Positions 34,348 to 45,505 are shown, counted from the stretch's first letter. The stretch is DNA of 64,000 nt from Brachynemurus nebulosus (GCA_035578155.1 JAPWDM010000023.1:2889829-2953828); one strand, 5' to 3'. The notes: generated by a model from the letters alone, not told the origin. A program made the numbers and translations.

Positions 34348-35323
34348 CACAGTAAAAAAATTTGTGTTCTGCGTAAAAAACAACCAGTGGTTAAAATTTT
34401 TGTGTTAAGTAAGTAACACAACCCTGCGTTAATGTAACATTTCGTATTTGTGTTAAATGAAATTATTAACACAAATTTAGATTTAACAGAATAAAAATGT
34501 TAACTTGTTTTGAACAGCAAGGAAGTAACACAATATTTGTGTAGAGCAAAAAAATGCTATAAGTACCTAACTTACATTAGAATATATATCTACCAAAATA
34601 TAAATAATAAAAAAAATGAGAGCAGTTCTTATTATTAAACAAAACCGCAAAATTGCAAGTTTCTTCAGTTATTGACGAATATAGTTTTATTAAACGTTGA
34701 AAAATGAAACAATTTTCTTACTTTTTAAGGTTATTTTGTTACAGATTCAGTTACAAAAAATCATGTAAGCTTACTTAAGATTGTATTATATAATATACAA
34801 TCTCGTAAGCTTACATGATTTTTTTTAACTGAATCTATAACAAAATAACCTTAAAATGTAAGAAAATTGTTTCATTTTTCAACGATTAATAAAACTATAT
34901 TCGTCAATAACTAAAAAAAGCTTGTAACTTTTCGGTTTTGTTTAATAATAAGAACTACTCTCATCTTTTTTATTATATATATTTTGGTACATATATATGG
35001 AAACAAATAAGAATTTTTACAAAGGACTGACTTACTTTGCATTCTTTGAGTCTCATTTGTAATAATATATGAACAAAATCGTTATAATTTTTGACGATTT
35101 TCAAATATCTTAAGTGGAAGTAAAATATTGAATAAAATAGTTTAACAACTAACTCTGATAAATCTGAAAAATTAACACAAAATGTACGTCCTCTTGTGTG
35201 TTAAATCATTGACACAAATCTTGTGTAAAGATTTGACACATATATGCTTTGTGTTAAAATAACACAAAAAAATTGATTGGACATGTGAAATGTGTTAATT
35301 TTAACACAAATTTTTTCACTGTG
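34348..35323. mobile_element. TA-flanked element with AACACAAA subterminal repeats
   Basis: Ends CACAGTAAAAAAATTTGTGTT and AACACAAATTTTTTCACTGTG are flanked by TA (34346-34347, 35324-35325). At least a dozen TTAACACAAA/TTTGTGTTAA words fill both arms. A large palindrome occupies the centre. No transposase frame. Confidence 0.8.
34582..35000. repeat. Large palindrome
   Basis: Two ~200-bp arms mirror each other almost perfectly: GTACCAAAATATA...GAGAG...CATGTAAGCTTAC on the left and its complement on the right, around a short AT-rich spacer near 34785-34795. It would form a long hairpin or cruciform. It is probably a foldback-type insertion inside the TA-flanked element. Confidence 0.82.
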
Positions 35324-35325
35324 TA

Positions 35326-35980
35326 CAAGATAAAGAAAAGATAAATTAAAACATCTTAATTGGAAACTTATCAGGGAAAAAAAATTTGATGAAATTACAT
35401 TTTGCTTTTAAATACAACTCATCGGCCTGTTTGACGCCACCTAATTTGTTCGATGAAATCGCCTGATACGCAAATTATAATCAGTAGGTACACTCACATC
35501 TATGTGTACCTAATTAGAACGATATGCCATTTTCTTATTTTTCACGGAACATAAGTCCTAAGTCGGATTTTTATAAAATTTTTTACTCATGTACAAAAGC
35601 AAAGTTCACAAATTTAGGTAATAGTCCCAATTTTTAGGTCATGTCGCAAAATAAGAACACTCAGAATTTTTATGTTCCTATTTCTATTAAACGGATTGCT
35701 AGTCTAATCTGGTTTTTCGTTTAAACTATCAATGGTCCAGTCCCATCCAGATGTGAGGAAAATTACAGTGGAGAACAGCCGTTCAAATTATCTTTAGCAA
35801 ATTTTATCATGGTCTTAATATTTTTCAACTATAATTATATGTTGGGATATTTTTAAGCATAATAATGAATCTTTACTCATAAGTCAAGTGTTTCCTCTAA
35901 TTTTTTGTGACCTGTGTGCGCACTTTTTTAAAAGTGTACAATTTTTTCCATAATAAAAACTAAAATCTGAAAAGAGAACT
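35326..35980. other. Unassigned AT-rich DNA
   Basis: No gene or repeat recognised. Confidence 0.3.
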
Positions 35981-36143
35981 GAAACGAAGACTGAGAACTG
36001 ACAGGATGGATAAACCTATTTGTTTCATATCAATTCTTAAGATTCCTATGTGTAAACAAGCGCGTCATGCCTCAATCCGTTCGCTCACGTCAGTTTTCTT
36101 GAAAATCTAACAAAGTGCACATTTTATATAGGCAACTGTCGCT

Positions 36144-36457
36144 ATGTCCAACAAGGATCACGATTTTGTTGTTGAATTTATTAAAATTTATAAAACCTTA
36201 CCGTGTTCATGGCATAAGACAGATGTACGTTACCACAATGTAAATATTAGGGAAGCTGCCTACACTCTTCTATTAAAGAAATATAAAGAATACGATGGTA
36301 AATCGCTACGGTAAAATTTAAAATAAATAGCCTACGCTCAGCATACAACAAAGAACTTAAGACAGTTAAGGACAGTGAAATAAGTGGAGCAGGAACTGGG
36401 GAAGTATACAAATCATCACTATGGTATTATGGTCTCCTTTCGTTCGTCAGCGACTAA
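36144..36457 (+). pseudogene. MADF-domain DNA-binding protein of a Harbinger element, frameshifted
   Basis: From ATG 36144: FVVEFIKIYKTLPCSWHKTD, then VRYHNVNIREAAYTLLLKKY, stopping at 36312. One base back the next frame carries VKFKINSLRSAYNKELKTVK, then SGAGTGEVYKSSLWYYGLLS and ends at 36455-36457. Together they make a full MADF domain in order: F-I-x-x-Y, P-x-x-W, Y-x-N, R-x-x-A, the K-x-x-(N/S)-L-R-S-x-Y helix, S-G-(A/S)-G, Y-x-(P/S)-x-L-W-(Y/F). A single-base deletion near 36310 breaks it. MADF proteins accompany Harbinger transposases and also occur as host transcription factors; the antisense transposase piece just downstream supports a transposon origin. Confidence 0.75.
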
Positions 36458-36476
36458 CAGCCAACTGTAACAAGTG

Positions 36477-36674
36477 TTAATACCATGGACGGCGAGGATG
36501 AAAATCAGGAATTAATGGAAGATACGTATCCTTATTCATTCGTAAATAATTCAACCAATCACATGGTTCTAAGCGAAGTGCCTTCATTAAATTTTTATGC
36601 GACAATGAATTTCTTTCAAGAAGCCAAACTTTACTCCATTGGTTTCTTTTCTTCCGCTCTTTCTTCAGCACCAA
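36477..36674 (-). pseudogene. Harbinger transposase N-terminal fragment
   Basis: The minus-strand frame from 36674 contains KKRNQWSKVWLLERNSLSHK, then NLMKALRLEPCDWLNYLRMN and KDTYLPLI. The order R-x-x-W-x-(V/K)-x-W-(L/I)-x-x-R, L-x-x-E/A-L-R, F/W-x-N-(F/Y)-(L/M)-R-M, x-x-x-Y/F-x-x-L is the N-terminal region of Harbinger transposases. The DDE part is missing: the frame stops soon after. It faces the MADF gene, so the element has been collapsed by a large internal deletion. The plus-strand ORF over the same bases is a shadow. Confidence 0.7.
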
Positions 36675-37575
36675 TGCTAACGTTATTACAATGAGATAGT
36701 CTTCATCTATGAGTTATTATAATACCACTTTTAAACTAGTATATCAATATAAGTTGAACATTTTTAAAGCGAAACACTTTGTTCAGGGCAACTCAGATTA
36801 TACAAAGAACTGAAACGACCGAGAACAGTAAGAACTGATCGGACCGTGTAAAAACAAACCTTCTTCCGAACTTTAATGAAACAAGAACGGAAACTGAAAC
36901 TGAACTGAGAACTGATATGACCGTCTAAAAGGCCTGTTAATGTTCAGGTAAATTTTGTACCTACTTATATGCATTGACACGATCTTACAGCATACCACTT
37001 ATACTACATACATTTCAACGGAACACAATAAACAAAAAAAAAGAAACTAAAATCAAGTCAAATCATTAGTTCGAAAAGAATTTAGCTGATTACTGTGGCT
37101 TTCCCTTTTTTTATATTTTTTATTTGAAAATCAAATTTTCGGAGACGACATTTTATCACAACATTTTCCATTGTTATCGGAGAACTGCGTTATCTAAAAA
37201 TTTGATTATTTAAATTTTTGTTGGAACCCTATAGATATGTAGTTGTTGCGCCCCTGCTTTCCGATATTAAAAATAAAAGAATATCGCTCAGACAAGCTGC
37301 TGAATATTTCCATGTTCCCAAATTGATCTTGCATGAATTTTTTAGATAAACTCTAAGCAATTCTTTGCCAAAAAAAAACCTAAAAAATCGTCCAGATTCG
37401 CTCCAACTAACGGTACAATTCATATAATAATGAAAAAAAAATATTTCGTTACTAGGGCTTAAGATTAGTTAAATTTACCTCTGTCCCTGTAAAATTGTCA
37501 TTGTAAAATTTTGTTTTCACTTTTTCTGGTGCCGTCACCTTATCAACATTATTATTTTAATGTTAGTCATTTTTA
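36675..37575. other. Unassigned DNA upstream of the secreted-protein gene
   Basis: Near 36815-36925 words of the type AAGAACTGATCGGACCGT and GAGAACTGATATGACCGT recur and are matched by CTGAGAACTGACAGGATGG at about 35993; these are probably ends of the collapsed Harbinger element in direct orientation. No other gene seen. Confidence 0.4.
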
Positions 37576-37576
37576 C

Positions 37577-37586
37577 TATATAAATA
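37577..37586 (+). promoter_or_regulatory. TATA box of the secreted-protein gene
   Basis: TATATAAATA lies 95 bp before the start codon. A possible initiator TCAATG with its A at 37615 is about 38 bp downstream, slightly farther than usual. Based on motif and position only. Confidence 0.5.
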
Positions 37587-37671
37587 AAATGCAATTTTAT
37601 GAGCGGATATAGTCAATGTTACAAACTTTCGAACAAAGTTATATAGTAGAGTAGCAAGCAAGTGAATCAAA

Positions 37672-39593
37672 ATGATGTGGAAAAGTTCGACCCTAGTTTT
37701 GTGCTGCTTGTTTTATGTAAGTAATATTCGCTTGTATAAATTTTTATTAAAATTTAAAATAAATACATAGATGCATCTAATAAAATGTTTTTCATATTTT
37801 AAAAGTAGATTTTATTTCGTAAAAGTAACAAATTAAATAATATATTAAAGGCAAATTAATTTCTATAAACTAAATTTTTTATTACTTCTGCATAAAGTAA
37901 AACTTAACCTTAGAAAGTACACCTAGCAAAAATCACATAAACGGAAACTTTAGATCTATTATGTCTGCTGTACATTTTAGACAATATTATAGTACTTCAC
38001 TGGACTTAAAAAACCCAAAAAAGCTGTTTTGTGGATGTAACTTTTAATTCCAAGTGCGAAGTTTGTAATGAGAGGATCTTTACAGGCCCGAGGGCAACAA
38101 TTCACAAGAGGGATTAAAAAAAACACTTTAGTGCCGTATATATAATTTTTTGCAATGGGGTATTTGACAGTAGTTGAAAAAATATCTATTTTGATTTTTA
38201 AATAATTACTCGAGTCACAATGATACTGAATATTGCTTTTTTACAGGTTATTTCATTCAAAAATATAAAAAATTTAATTAAATAAAATTACAAAATTTAC
38301 GTTAAAAATGACGTAATCAAAAACATCAAGCAAAAGCAGCTTACGTCACAAGCTCGTTCGAATATGTAGGTATTATATTGTAGTTAGGAAAAAAACTGTT
38401 TACTTTTTTGGTAACTATGAAAGAAATTTTTCATTATTAATTTTCATTACTAGACCTACTATTACTACTCAATGTTTTAGAGCCAATGACGTCATACGAT
38501 TTGAAAGAGAACGTATCGTTTTGGCGATCTTTTTAAAAACTGAAATTTTATCGGTGATTTTTATTAAAAATATAGTACAAAATAATTTAAAAATGTGTAT
38601 TATGAGTTTAGTAAGAAGTAATAAACACACTAAGATGGTTTTTAAAAATTGTCAAATATCCCATTCCGAATAATTTAAAATTCTAAAAATGTCTTTATCT
38701 ACAAGTTTGAATTTGTTTATTATTTTAAATTACCTAGTAACGCCATTAAAGTTAAATTTCGCTTGTTGATTGGTGACGCTCTGTAAATTCTGTTTGTTGA
38801 TTGGTTTAAAAACGAAAGTAAAAATATTCTTGGAACTAAAAGTGACACTTTACTTCCTATCTTGAGGGACTAAATCATGTATTTTAATCCCTAAATTGCA
38901 AAAATATTTATTATAAACCCCAAAACTTTTTTTTTAATTTTGATACATTTTCCATTCACAGATAACAACGCAAGCTCCAATTATTCCCGAGACAAATCCA
39001 CTCTTATTTCGTCGCGGGGAATCCGTCGAAGTACGTGAAGCAATTTACAATTTAGAAGCGGTCGACAGAAATTCAAAATCGATAATAATTGATATCAAAA
39101 TTGACGTCACGGATGCCAATAAACGTTTCAATGAATTAGCGAATATTGTTATGGGATATCACAATGCAAAAGTGAATATTATACAACGCTGCGCGACCCA
39201 ACAAGGTGTCGCCAGTTTATCGAACGAACAGGCAAAAAAAGAAATTAAACTTGTGAACAACGATCCAACACTACAATTCGGGAAATTGATGAGGATATAA
39301 CTGAAACACTACGACATGCTACAGTGGTAATTTCTCACACATACTGGGAGAAAGATAACTGTTTAGCGAGTAATAAAAAGGATCGCGACAAGATTGAATG
39401 TATTAACAATGTTACGCGGGGTATTGAGGAGCATATGGATAAGGTAAAAGAGGAAGGTGCCAAGGATGTGAAAACAATTAAACATGAAGTCGTCAATCTG
39501 AATAGTTGTGCAAGCGAAGCGTCGGAGAAATATCGTCGACAGGCGCAGGACTCGAATGTTAATCTAATGCAGTGTGCCGGAATTGGAATTTAA
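37672..39593 (+). CDS. Secreted protein of unknown function, two exons, reading frame broken once
   Basis: Exon 1 (37672-37716) encodes a start and hydrophobic stretch MMWKSSTLVLCCLFY and ends at a GTAAGT donor. After a 1245-bp intron, the acceptor TTCACAG leads to exon 2 at 38962 in phase 0. The join gives a signal peptide likely cut after ITTQA. Exon 2 stays open for 112 codons to a stop at 39298, but a second frame, open from 39249 to the stop at 39591, holds a 100-residue continuation with DNC, IEC, NSC and MQC cysteines and helical charged sequence. Together they suggest a ~225-residue secreted helical protein. A one-base loss between 39249 and 39297 would explain the break; it may be an assembly error or a real mutation. 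I do not recognise the family; low-complexity, Cys-poor secreted helical proteins of this kind occur in insect gut or saliva, but this is a guess. TATA box and poly(A) signal support a real gene. Confidence 0.68.
38109..38892. mobile_element. TIR element within intron 1
   Basis: The left AGGGATTAAAAAAAACACTT and right TTTTAATCCCT are inverted, with TTTAGT-CC words just inside both. About 780 bp, more than half of the intron. It has no coding frame. No duplication was seen, so moderate confidence. Confidence 0.5.
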
Positions 39594-39698
39594 TTTAATT
39601 TAATTTAATTATTATATAATATTAAATATTTATATTCAGTATTATCTAATCGGTGTAGCAAATTAATATAACGTGATAAAATATATTCTCATTTTTAA

Positions 39699-39704
39699 AA
39701 TAAA
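39699..39704 (+). terminator. Poly(A) signal
   Basis: AATAAA lies 106 bp after the stop codon at 39591-39593, at a usual distance for an insect 3' end. Confidence 0.55.
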
Positions 39705-40054
39705 TATTTCATTGGTATTAATATAAATATAAAATGTTTTAACTTAATCCACTGCCCAATCGCAACAGTCGATTGCGCGACTCTCATATAGAAATACTGG
39801 GATTGTGAAAGTTCAATAGTATTTAGGTATTTGTATGGATAGAGTCGCTTAAACACCTATGGTATGGTGTTGTAAACAATCTTGCAATAAAGAATGGCAT
39901 CGCATCAATGGAAAAAGTTTAAGAAGCGCTAATTTACCAAATATCAGCTAGCTCGGATTTCTATTAACCGGTCTAGTTTCTAATAAATAAAACTTAAACA
40001 GAAACTCGTGTCGCTAACATAAAACATCCCACTAACATAAGACTTTGGTTACTT
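39705..40054. other. Unassigned DNA
   Basis: No gene seen. Confidence 0.3.
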
Positions 40055-40065
40055 GTTAAATTGGT

Positions 40066-40560
40066 ATATTCCTGTTTCGCCTGTTCTCATTTCACCTGAA
40101 GTTAAAATTTGGTACGCTTTGGTTGCGTTTTGCCTGGCCACATGTTAGCCGGAAATAAATAGTTGTGATTCGCCTGATCTACTATAGGTAAATAAAAGAA
40201 TAAGACAAATTTAAGCAAGCTACTTAAATAATGAAATAACAGTAGGAAATTTTTAAATATTTTTTTTTTAAATTGACGAAACGTAAAGCGCATAAACTTT
40301 TAACTATACCAGTAGTTTTTGCACTTATCAAAAATTACTGCCAATCCTAAGTCTGGAAAAAGTAGGAAGGAAAGTTGCTACATTTTCTTCGAATTTTCCT
40401 TAAAATTTCCTATGGTGTTATTTTAGCATTATAATAAAAAAAGGGCACCTATCGTCCAATTTATAATCAGGCGAAACGATACCACAATTTGAATCGTCAG
40501 GCGAATCGGGAAATTTTAATTGGTCAGACGAAACGGGAACAGACGAATCAGGCATAAATC
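40066..40560. mobile_element. TIR element with 11-bp direct flank repeat
   Basis: The direct repeat GTTAAATTGGT flanks it at 40055-40065 and 40561-40571. The ends are loosely inverted: TCCTGTTTCGCCTGTTCTC on the left against GAACAGACGAATCAGGCA on the right. Several CAGGCGAAACGGGA-type words lie near both ends. The long flank repeat is larger than hAT (8 bp) and fits a 9-11 bp duplication as in Mutator-like elements, but the superfamily is not certain. The minus ORF inside is a shadow. Confidence 0.7.
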
Positions 40561-40571
40561 GTTAAATTGGT

Positions 40572-40988
40572 TTCGATGCCAACAAAATTTTGAAACCAGA
40601 ATTGTACACCATGCAAACCCAGTATTATCGCTTATAAGATCATTCTTCAAATTATATTAATTATATTTTTATTTATTTACATTATCTTACAAATTTAATT
40701 GTTTAAAGATATCTCTACAAAAGCTTCAAAACTGTTAAGCATGATCTACATATAGACTAATAGACTATAGAGACATATAATATGCATAATTATACTGTCT
40801 AATTGTAATAGATTCTAAAGGATCTGTCTGTTAAGACTTCCTGTGTTCAAGAAGATATTCGTTTGTTTTAAGTTTATTAACAACAAATTCAAAGTATACT
40901 TAATTGTCTACGATTGCGTTTATCTCTCAAGACAGTTATTGTATTATGAAACTGGTTGGTAGAATAAAACAATAATTAAAAAATTAAC
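40572..40988. other. Unassigned DNA
   Basis: No gene recognised between the repeat and the tRNA terminator. Confidence 0.3.
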
Positions 40989-40994
40989 AAAAAA
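40989..40994 (-). terminator. RNA polymerase III terminator of tRNA-Ala
   Basis: A run of six T's on the minus strand begins 8 bases after the tRNA discriminator base, the usual Pol III stop signal. Confidence 0.8.
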
Positions 40995-41001
40995 CGAAAT
41001 T

Positions 41002-41074
41002 TGGAGGCGCCGGGTATCGATCCCGGTACCTCTCGCATGCTAAGCGAGCGCTCTACCATTTGAGCTACGCCCCC
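41002..41074 (-). tRNA. tRNA-Ala (AGC)
   Basis: The minus strand folds as a complete cloverleaf. The acceptor stem is GGGGGCG with CGCCTCC, including the G3:U70 pair that marks alanine tRNAs, and the discriminator base is A. The D arm is TAGCTC..GAGC. The anticodon stem CTCGC/GCGAG holds TTAGCAT, anticodon AGC. The T arm is CCGGG-ATCGATA-CCCGG. There is no intron, and no 3' CCA is encoded, as expected for a eukaryote. The internal A and B box regions are intact. It looks functional, and the only unambiguous RNA gene here. Confidence 0.97.
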
Positions 41075-41435
41075 TGTTATTTATTGAATGGATATTAATA
41101 AATAAAAGACAATTATTAAACACTACTTTCACCAAAAATCTAGAGCAAATATTTTATTTACCAATTAATAGCTGATGTAAATATTACATACGTAACACAA
41201 ATTATGAGTAGCTACTGTCCATATAATTGTATTCAAGGTAAAAGAACATTCATTTAAATTTACACATTTAAATAAATTTTAACGCTACTTTCGGAGAAAA
41301 AGGAAATGAAAACTAGGTTGATATTATCGTTGACGCAAGTTGAAAACGTTTATGAGAACTTATTTCAAATTCCAGATGTAATCATACTGTTAAGATACTT
41401 CCACTAGTGTTAGAAACTTAAAGTTTGGTATAAGT
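41075..41435. other. Unassigned DNA upstream of the tRNA
   Basis: No gene seen. Confidence 0.3.
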
Positions 41436-41437
41436 GG

Positions 41438-42805
41438 GACCGGGATCATCGCATAGACCAATGGAACAAATGGCTAGGGTCCGGTTTTTTGAAGGGCCCG
41501 GTCAAACTGTCTATTTTAAATATTTAAATCAAAATTATGGGGTTTTTTGTAGCCTGGAATCATTGTCATGAATAACTGAAATAATATTAGGTGGTGTTAT
41601 ATAAAATGTCGTTTTCCGACCATGTGGCCGACCATGTAATTTAGATAAAGATCGACACTTTTGTTAAGGGGAGGTTTACTTGAGAGTCGTTAAAAAAAAG
41701 CGATTTTTTTTTTGCCGAAATTGATAGCAAATTATGTGTAGAATATGTTCCCAAAGTGATTTTGCTGAAAATCACTTTGGGAAAAGGTTTACTTGAGATT
41801 TGATAAAAAAAATTGATTTTTTTTTGCCGAAATTGATAGCAAATTATGTGTAGAATATGTTCCAAAGTGATTTTACTGAAAATAATTTAAAAACAAGATT
41901 CCTGCACATTAACCGAATCCAGCTTTCTATAAAAAAAAATTCAAAAAACGTAGTTCACGCAATAATGAGTATTAAATATAAAATTTTGAAAATACGTTTC
42001 TTTATATATATTTTATAATATCTCGGAACTACATTTTTGGAACTAGCGGACACGATAACTCAAAAACTAATCGATCGATCCTTTTTTTAAATTTTTTACT
42101 TTAAAGATAATTCAATTCTTCAGCACTTCTACCTAAGTTCGATACACTTTCAATATTTTTTTTATTTTTAAGTTTAAAGAGCGAAAAATAAGATAAAAAT
42201 CGTAATCAAAAGTTCAAACATCCACCATTTTTTTTTCTTTCAGCAATTTATTGATATTATAGGTAGAGGTGCCGGTACTCTTCATATATTTTATAAATCT
42301 TTTTTGTTTTTGGATTTCGGTGGTTTATTACCGGCGCTAAGATGTCCGCCAACAAGGCATTGGATTTTCGGATCGTCACACTGCAGTATCTCTAAAATGG
42401 ACAATTTTTTATATTTTTCCTTGAAAATTTTTTTTGTATAGTTTAATACTTAATAAATATGTGTACAAAATTGATATTTACTACCGTTCTTGAGAAAAAA
42501 ATTCTAGAACAATACATAATTTTTAAGGACTCTCGAGTAAACCTCCCCTTAAGCATTAGAAAAATGTTTAAAAGAAATTCTTTAACTCTGAATATATATT
42601 TTGTAGTTTGGAATCATTTCCACCTTGGAATAACATTAGGTCGTGTAAAATGAAATATCGTTTTCTGAAAACTTGGTCGACCAAATACCTAATTAGATAA
42701 ATATCGACACTCAAAGCAGGATCATCGCATAGACAAATTAGACAAATGGCTAGTGCACCGTTTTTTGAAAGGTCCAGTCAAACTATCTATTTTAAATATA
42801 GACAT
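41438..42805. repeat. Tandem repeat of about 230-250 bp split by a TTAA-flanked element
   Basis: Blocks GGGATCATCGCATAGAC, CAAATGGCTAG, CCGGTCAAACTGTCTATTTT, TGGAATCATT, TCGTTTTC-GACCA and AGATAAA-ATCGACACT run in order at 41445-41660. After the element, the order resumes at 42600-42714 and starts again with GGATCATCGCATAGAC at 42720-42800. A further fragment is at 51965-52100. Confidence 0.7.
41668..42548. mobile_element. TTAA-flanked TIR element
   Basis: The ends GGGGAGGTTTACTTGAGAGTC and GACTCTCGAGTAAACCTCCCC are flanked by TTAA (41664-41667, 42549-42552). TTAA targets occur in piggyBac and Kolobok superfamilies; the end sequence is not piggyBac-like CCCTA. A ~113-bp tandem duplication (GGTTTACTTGAGA to GTTCC-AAAGTGATTTT) fills 41675-41890. 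No transposase. A relative with similar ends is at 60524-61380. Confidence 0.8.
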
Positions 42806-42852
42806 TTGAGATTTGTTTTAGTTTTTCACATTATTCGATTTAAGTTTATTTA

Positions 42853-44133
42853 GGGTTGACCGGGGTAATTGTGAATTGGGACAATTGTGAACGGCGCCTA
42901 TAATTTCTAAAATAACATTAATATTGTTAAAAATCAAATCTAAGTATGTTTTTCTGTCCTTTCTTAATATGCTGTTAAAATTTGATAACAATTCTCTAAG
43001 TATTAGTCTCTTTTTTGTTATTTTGAAAAAACCCTTGCAAAATATTATGTATCTTACTTCGACCAATCCTCAAAAAAAAATTTTTTTTAAATACATTTTA
43101 TTTTTTTTAAAGGGAAGAAATGGTTAAAAGTACTTCTAAAGAAGTGGTCTAAACCCTGAGAGGGTTCCTTATTAACTGCTAAAGAAATTGGACAATTTAT
43201 TACCAATTCACAATTACCCCATGATTTTAAAATTGCGGGATAATTGTGAACGTCATTCACAAATGCCCCTATTTGATCAAAAATTTCAGTAGTGTTGTTT
43301 TCAGAGTTTAAAATGCTGATGAAGATGCTGATGACATTATTGTACAAGTTTCCGTTGTACAAACAATACAAAAAAAAAAAAATTGTGTAAAGAGCGATGT
43401 TTTTTGTATCAATCTACGAAATCATTGCTGTGCTCCCTTATCCAATAAAAACTTACAAAAACAGAAAAATTACTTGTTTTCAATGTTTCTGTGAGTGTCC
43501 AAGGGCAGTCGGATTAATATAAAACCATTTTCTTTTTTTTTTATTTACAGTATTAGGCCTAATAGATTGTTGTTTTTATCCATGTTAACTAAATGTATTC
43601 TCTTGAAAAAGTCTCATTTTCCTTGTTTTTATGTGAAAATCTTGTAATTTTTTGATTTTTTATTTGATAAAATGACAAAATATCATTTTAAGTTTGTAAT
43701 AAATTTGTTCCTACAATTTTTGTTATTTTTTTTTAACTTTGATTTTTGGTACAAATTTGAGGTATGGATAACTTGCATTAAACAAAGAGAAATTGTGACC
43801 GCTAAAGTATGATAAAAAATTTGAAAGTGTGATAAATGTGAAGAATTTAAGTTGGGCTTTACTCTGATGCATCTCACTTCTCTTGTAATCCATTCTAAAT
43901 AATTTTTCTGATAGCATTCACTTTTACCCCAAAATTCATAAGATTTGCAAAACCGCACCGGGGAAATGTGAATGACTTATAAAATTTTTGTTTTTCATAC
44001 GAATTTGCTCAAAATTTGTGTGGTGCATCCTGAATAATGTAGAATTAAATGTGATATATAAAATAAAAAATACTTAAAACAACGCTTTTATCTCAGTTCA
44101 TGAAAATTCATTCACAATTACTTCGGTCAACCC
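42853..44133. mobile_element. TA-flanked element with GGGGTAATTGTGAA subterminal repeats
   Basis: Inverted ends GGGTTGACCGGGGTAATTGT and CACAATTACTTCGGTCAACCC lie inside TA (42851-42852, 44134-44135). The motif TAATTGTGAA and its complement recur at about 42863, 42880, 43207, 43239, 43790 and 43963. Four minus-strand ORFs of 82-94 codons lie inside, none with a known domain; parts of them simply read the repeated motif. Organisation resembles pogo-type elements. Confidence 0.72.
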
Positions 44134-44136
44134 TAC

Positions 44137-45505
44137 TGTCTTATATTTTTTCTGTGCTCTATATTTTGTGGAGGTGGGATGGGGCCGGGTAAGAAAAAAT
44201 GTCTACGGCCCCATAAGGGTTAATCCGTCCCCGGCTACTCCACCTTCTCCTCGGGCTTGCTTCGCTCATGTGGTTCAAATAAATTATTCGAGACTAAACA
44301 ATTACAGTAGAATCGCGTTACAAGTCCGTTACAGTGCCGTAACTCGCACTTCGCCTACTTTTCAAGCGTGTGACTGTGTACTTATTTATAATCAAATTGC
44401 CCGGACGTTTAGTGCAGTATTACCATTCGTTAGAAGCGGCACAAAAACAACCTATTTTTAATAAATAAATTTACTAATATTTTCTAAATGTGTTCTATAG
44501 TTTGTGTGACAGGGGTTTAAAGAATATTGTCCACAGATATTTTCTTTACAAAATTTTTTAAAATCTATTGTAGAAATTTTAAATAATATTGTTAATCAAA
44601 CAAAGTTTGTAATATAATCCACGCAATGCACGAACAAAACTTGCTTTGGTCCACTACACATATGTATTATGTAAACACGGACCTATAAAAAAAATTATTT
44701 TAGTGAATAAAACGATTCTGACAGGATGATTTATGAGTTGCACCATTTATTTATTTAATTAATTCGTAATTGACTTGCCGTAAGGCTAATCAACTATAAT
44801 TACATTATAAGTTGCAGCATTAAACATCAACACCAATATTCCGGTCTCATAACGAGAGACTAAAATGAATTTTTTTTCGGTTATGGAGGGGAAATGTAAT
44901 CGGCGGACTTATAACGTGATTCAACTGCATTAATCTTTTCATAAATATTTAAGCTTTAGTAATAATTTTCTATCTTTAATAAACGTTAACTGAAAAAGTT
45001 TCCTTGCTTTCAGAAGATTCAACTTAAGCTACCTTTCAGGACATATACTTGAAAAAAATGCCGTGTCAAAAATAGCTTCATTTCCTTTCTTCATCTATAG
45101 ATTTACCCATATATTATATTAAAGAGAGATACCAAATTACGATTTTTGATTTTCAATTCATAAACAATGACAGCAAAAAGTATCAGAAAAAACTAGTAGT
45201 TGAGAAAATTTGATTACTGAAAGACACAACCTATTTTGCCTAATCGAATCTTTTCCCAACATCAATTTTATTAAATAACAGAAATAACGTAAAAAGTACC
45301 AAAAAAATATCTCTTTCATTCTGATATAAATTAGAATAAATGTCGAAGAGTAACTTCATTAAAGAGAAAAATTGAAAATGAGAATTGACAGACAAAAATA
45401 AGGATTTTATATTTTTTCTGTGCTTTATATTTTGTGGAGGTTGGATTGGGCCCGGTAAGAAAAAATGTCTACGGCCCCAAAATAGGTTAGTCCGTCCCCG
45501 GATAT
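44137..45505. repeat. Pair of ~95-bp direct repeats
   Basis: The block TTATATTTTTTCTGTGCTCT, then GTGGAGGTGGGATGGGGCC, then AAGAAAAAATGTCTACGGCC and GTCCCCGG occurs at 44139-44240 and again at 45408-45502. The 44168-44461 ORF starts inside the first copy and has no known domain. The rest between the copies, apart from 44305-44927, is unassigned. Confidence 0.7.
44305..44927. mobile_element. Pogo/Tigger-like non-autonomous element
   Basis: Ends CAGTAGAATCGCGTTACAAG and ACTTATAACGTGATTCAACTG are inverted. The left flank is TA, the right CA, so one base of the duplication has changed. CAGTAGAATC-type ends are typical of Tigger/pogo elements. 623 bp, no transposase. Confidence 0.7.

Noticed and set aside
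43087..43371. 94-codon minus ORF inside the 42853-44133 element as transposase
   Set aside because: No DDE or DNA-binding motif; parts of it only translate the repeated TAATTGTGAA word.
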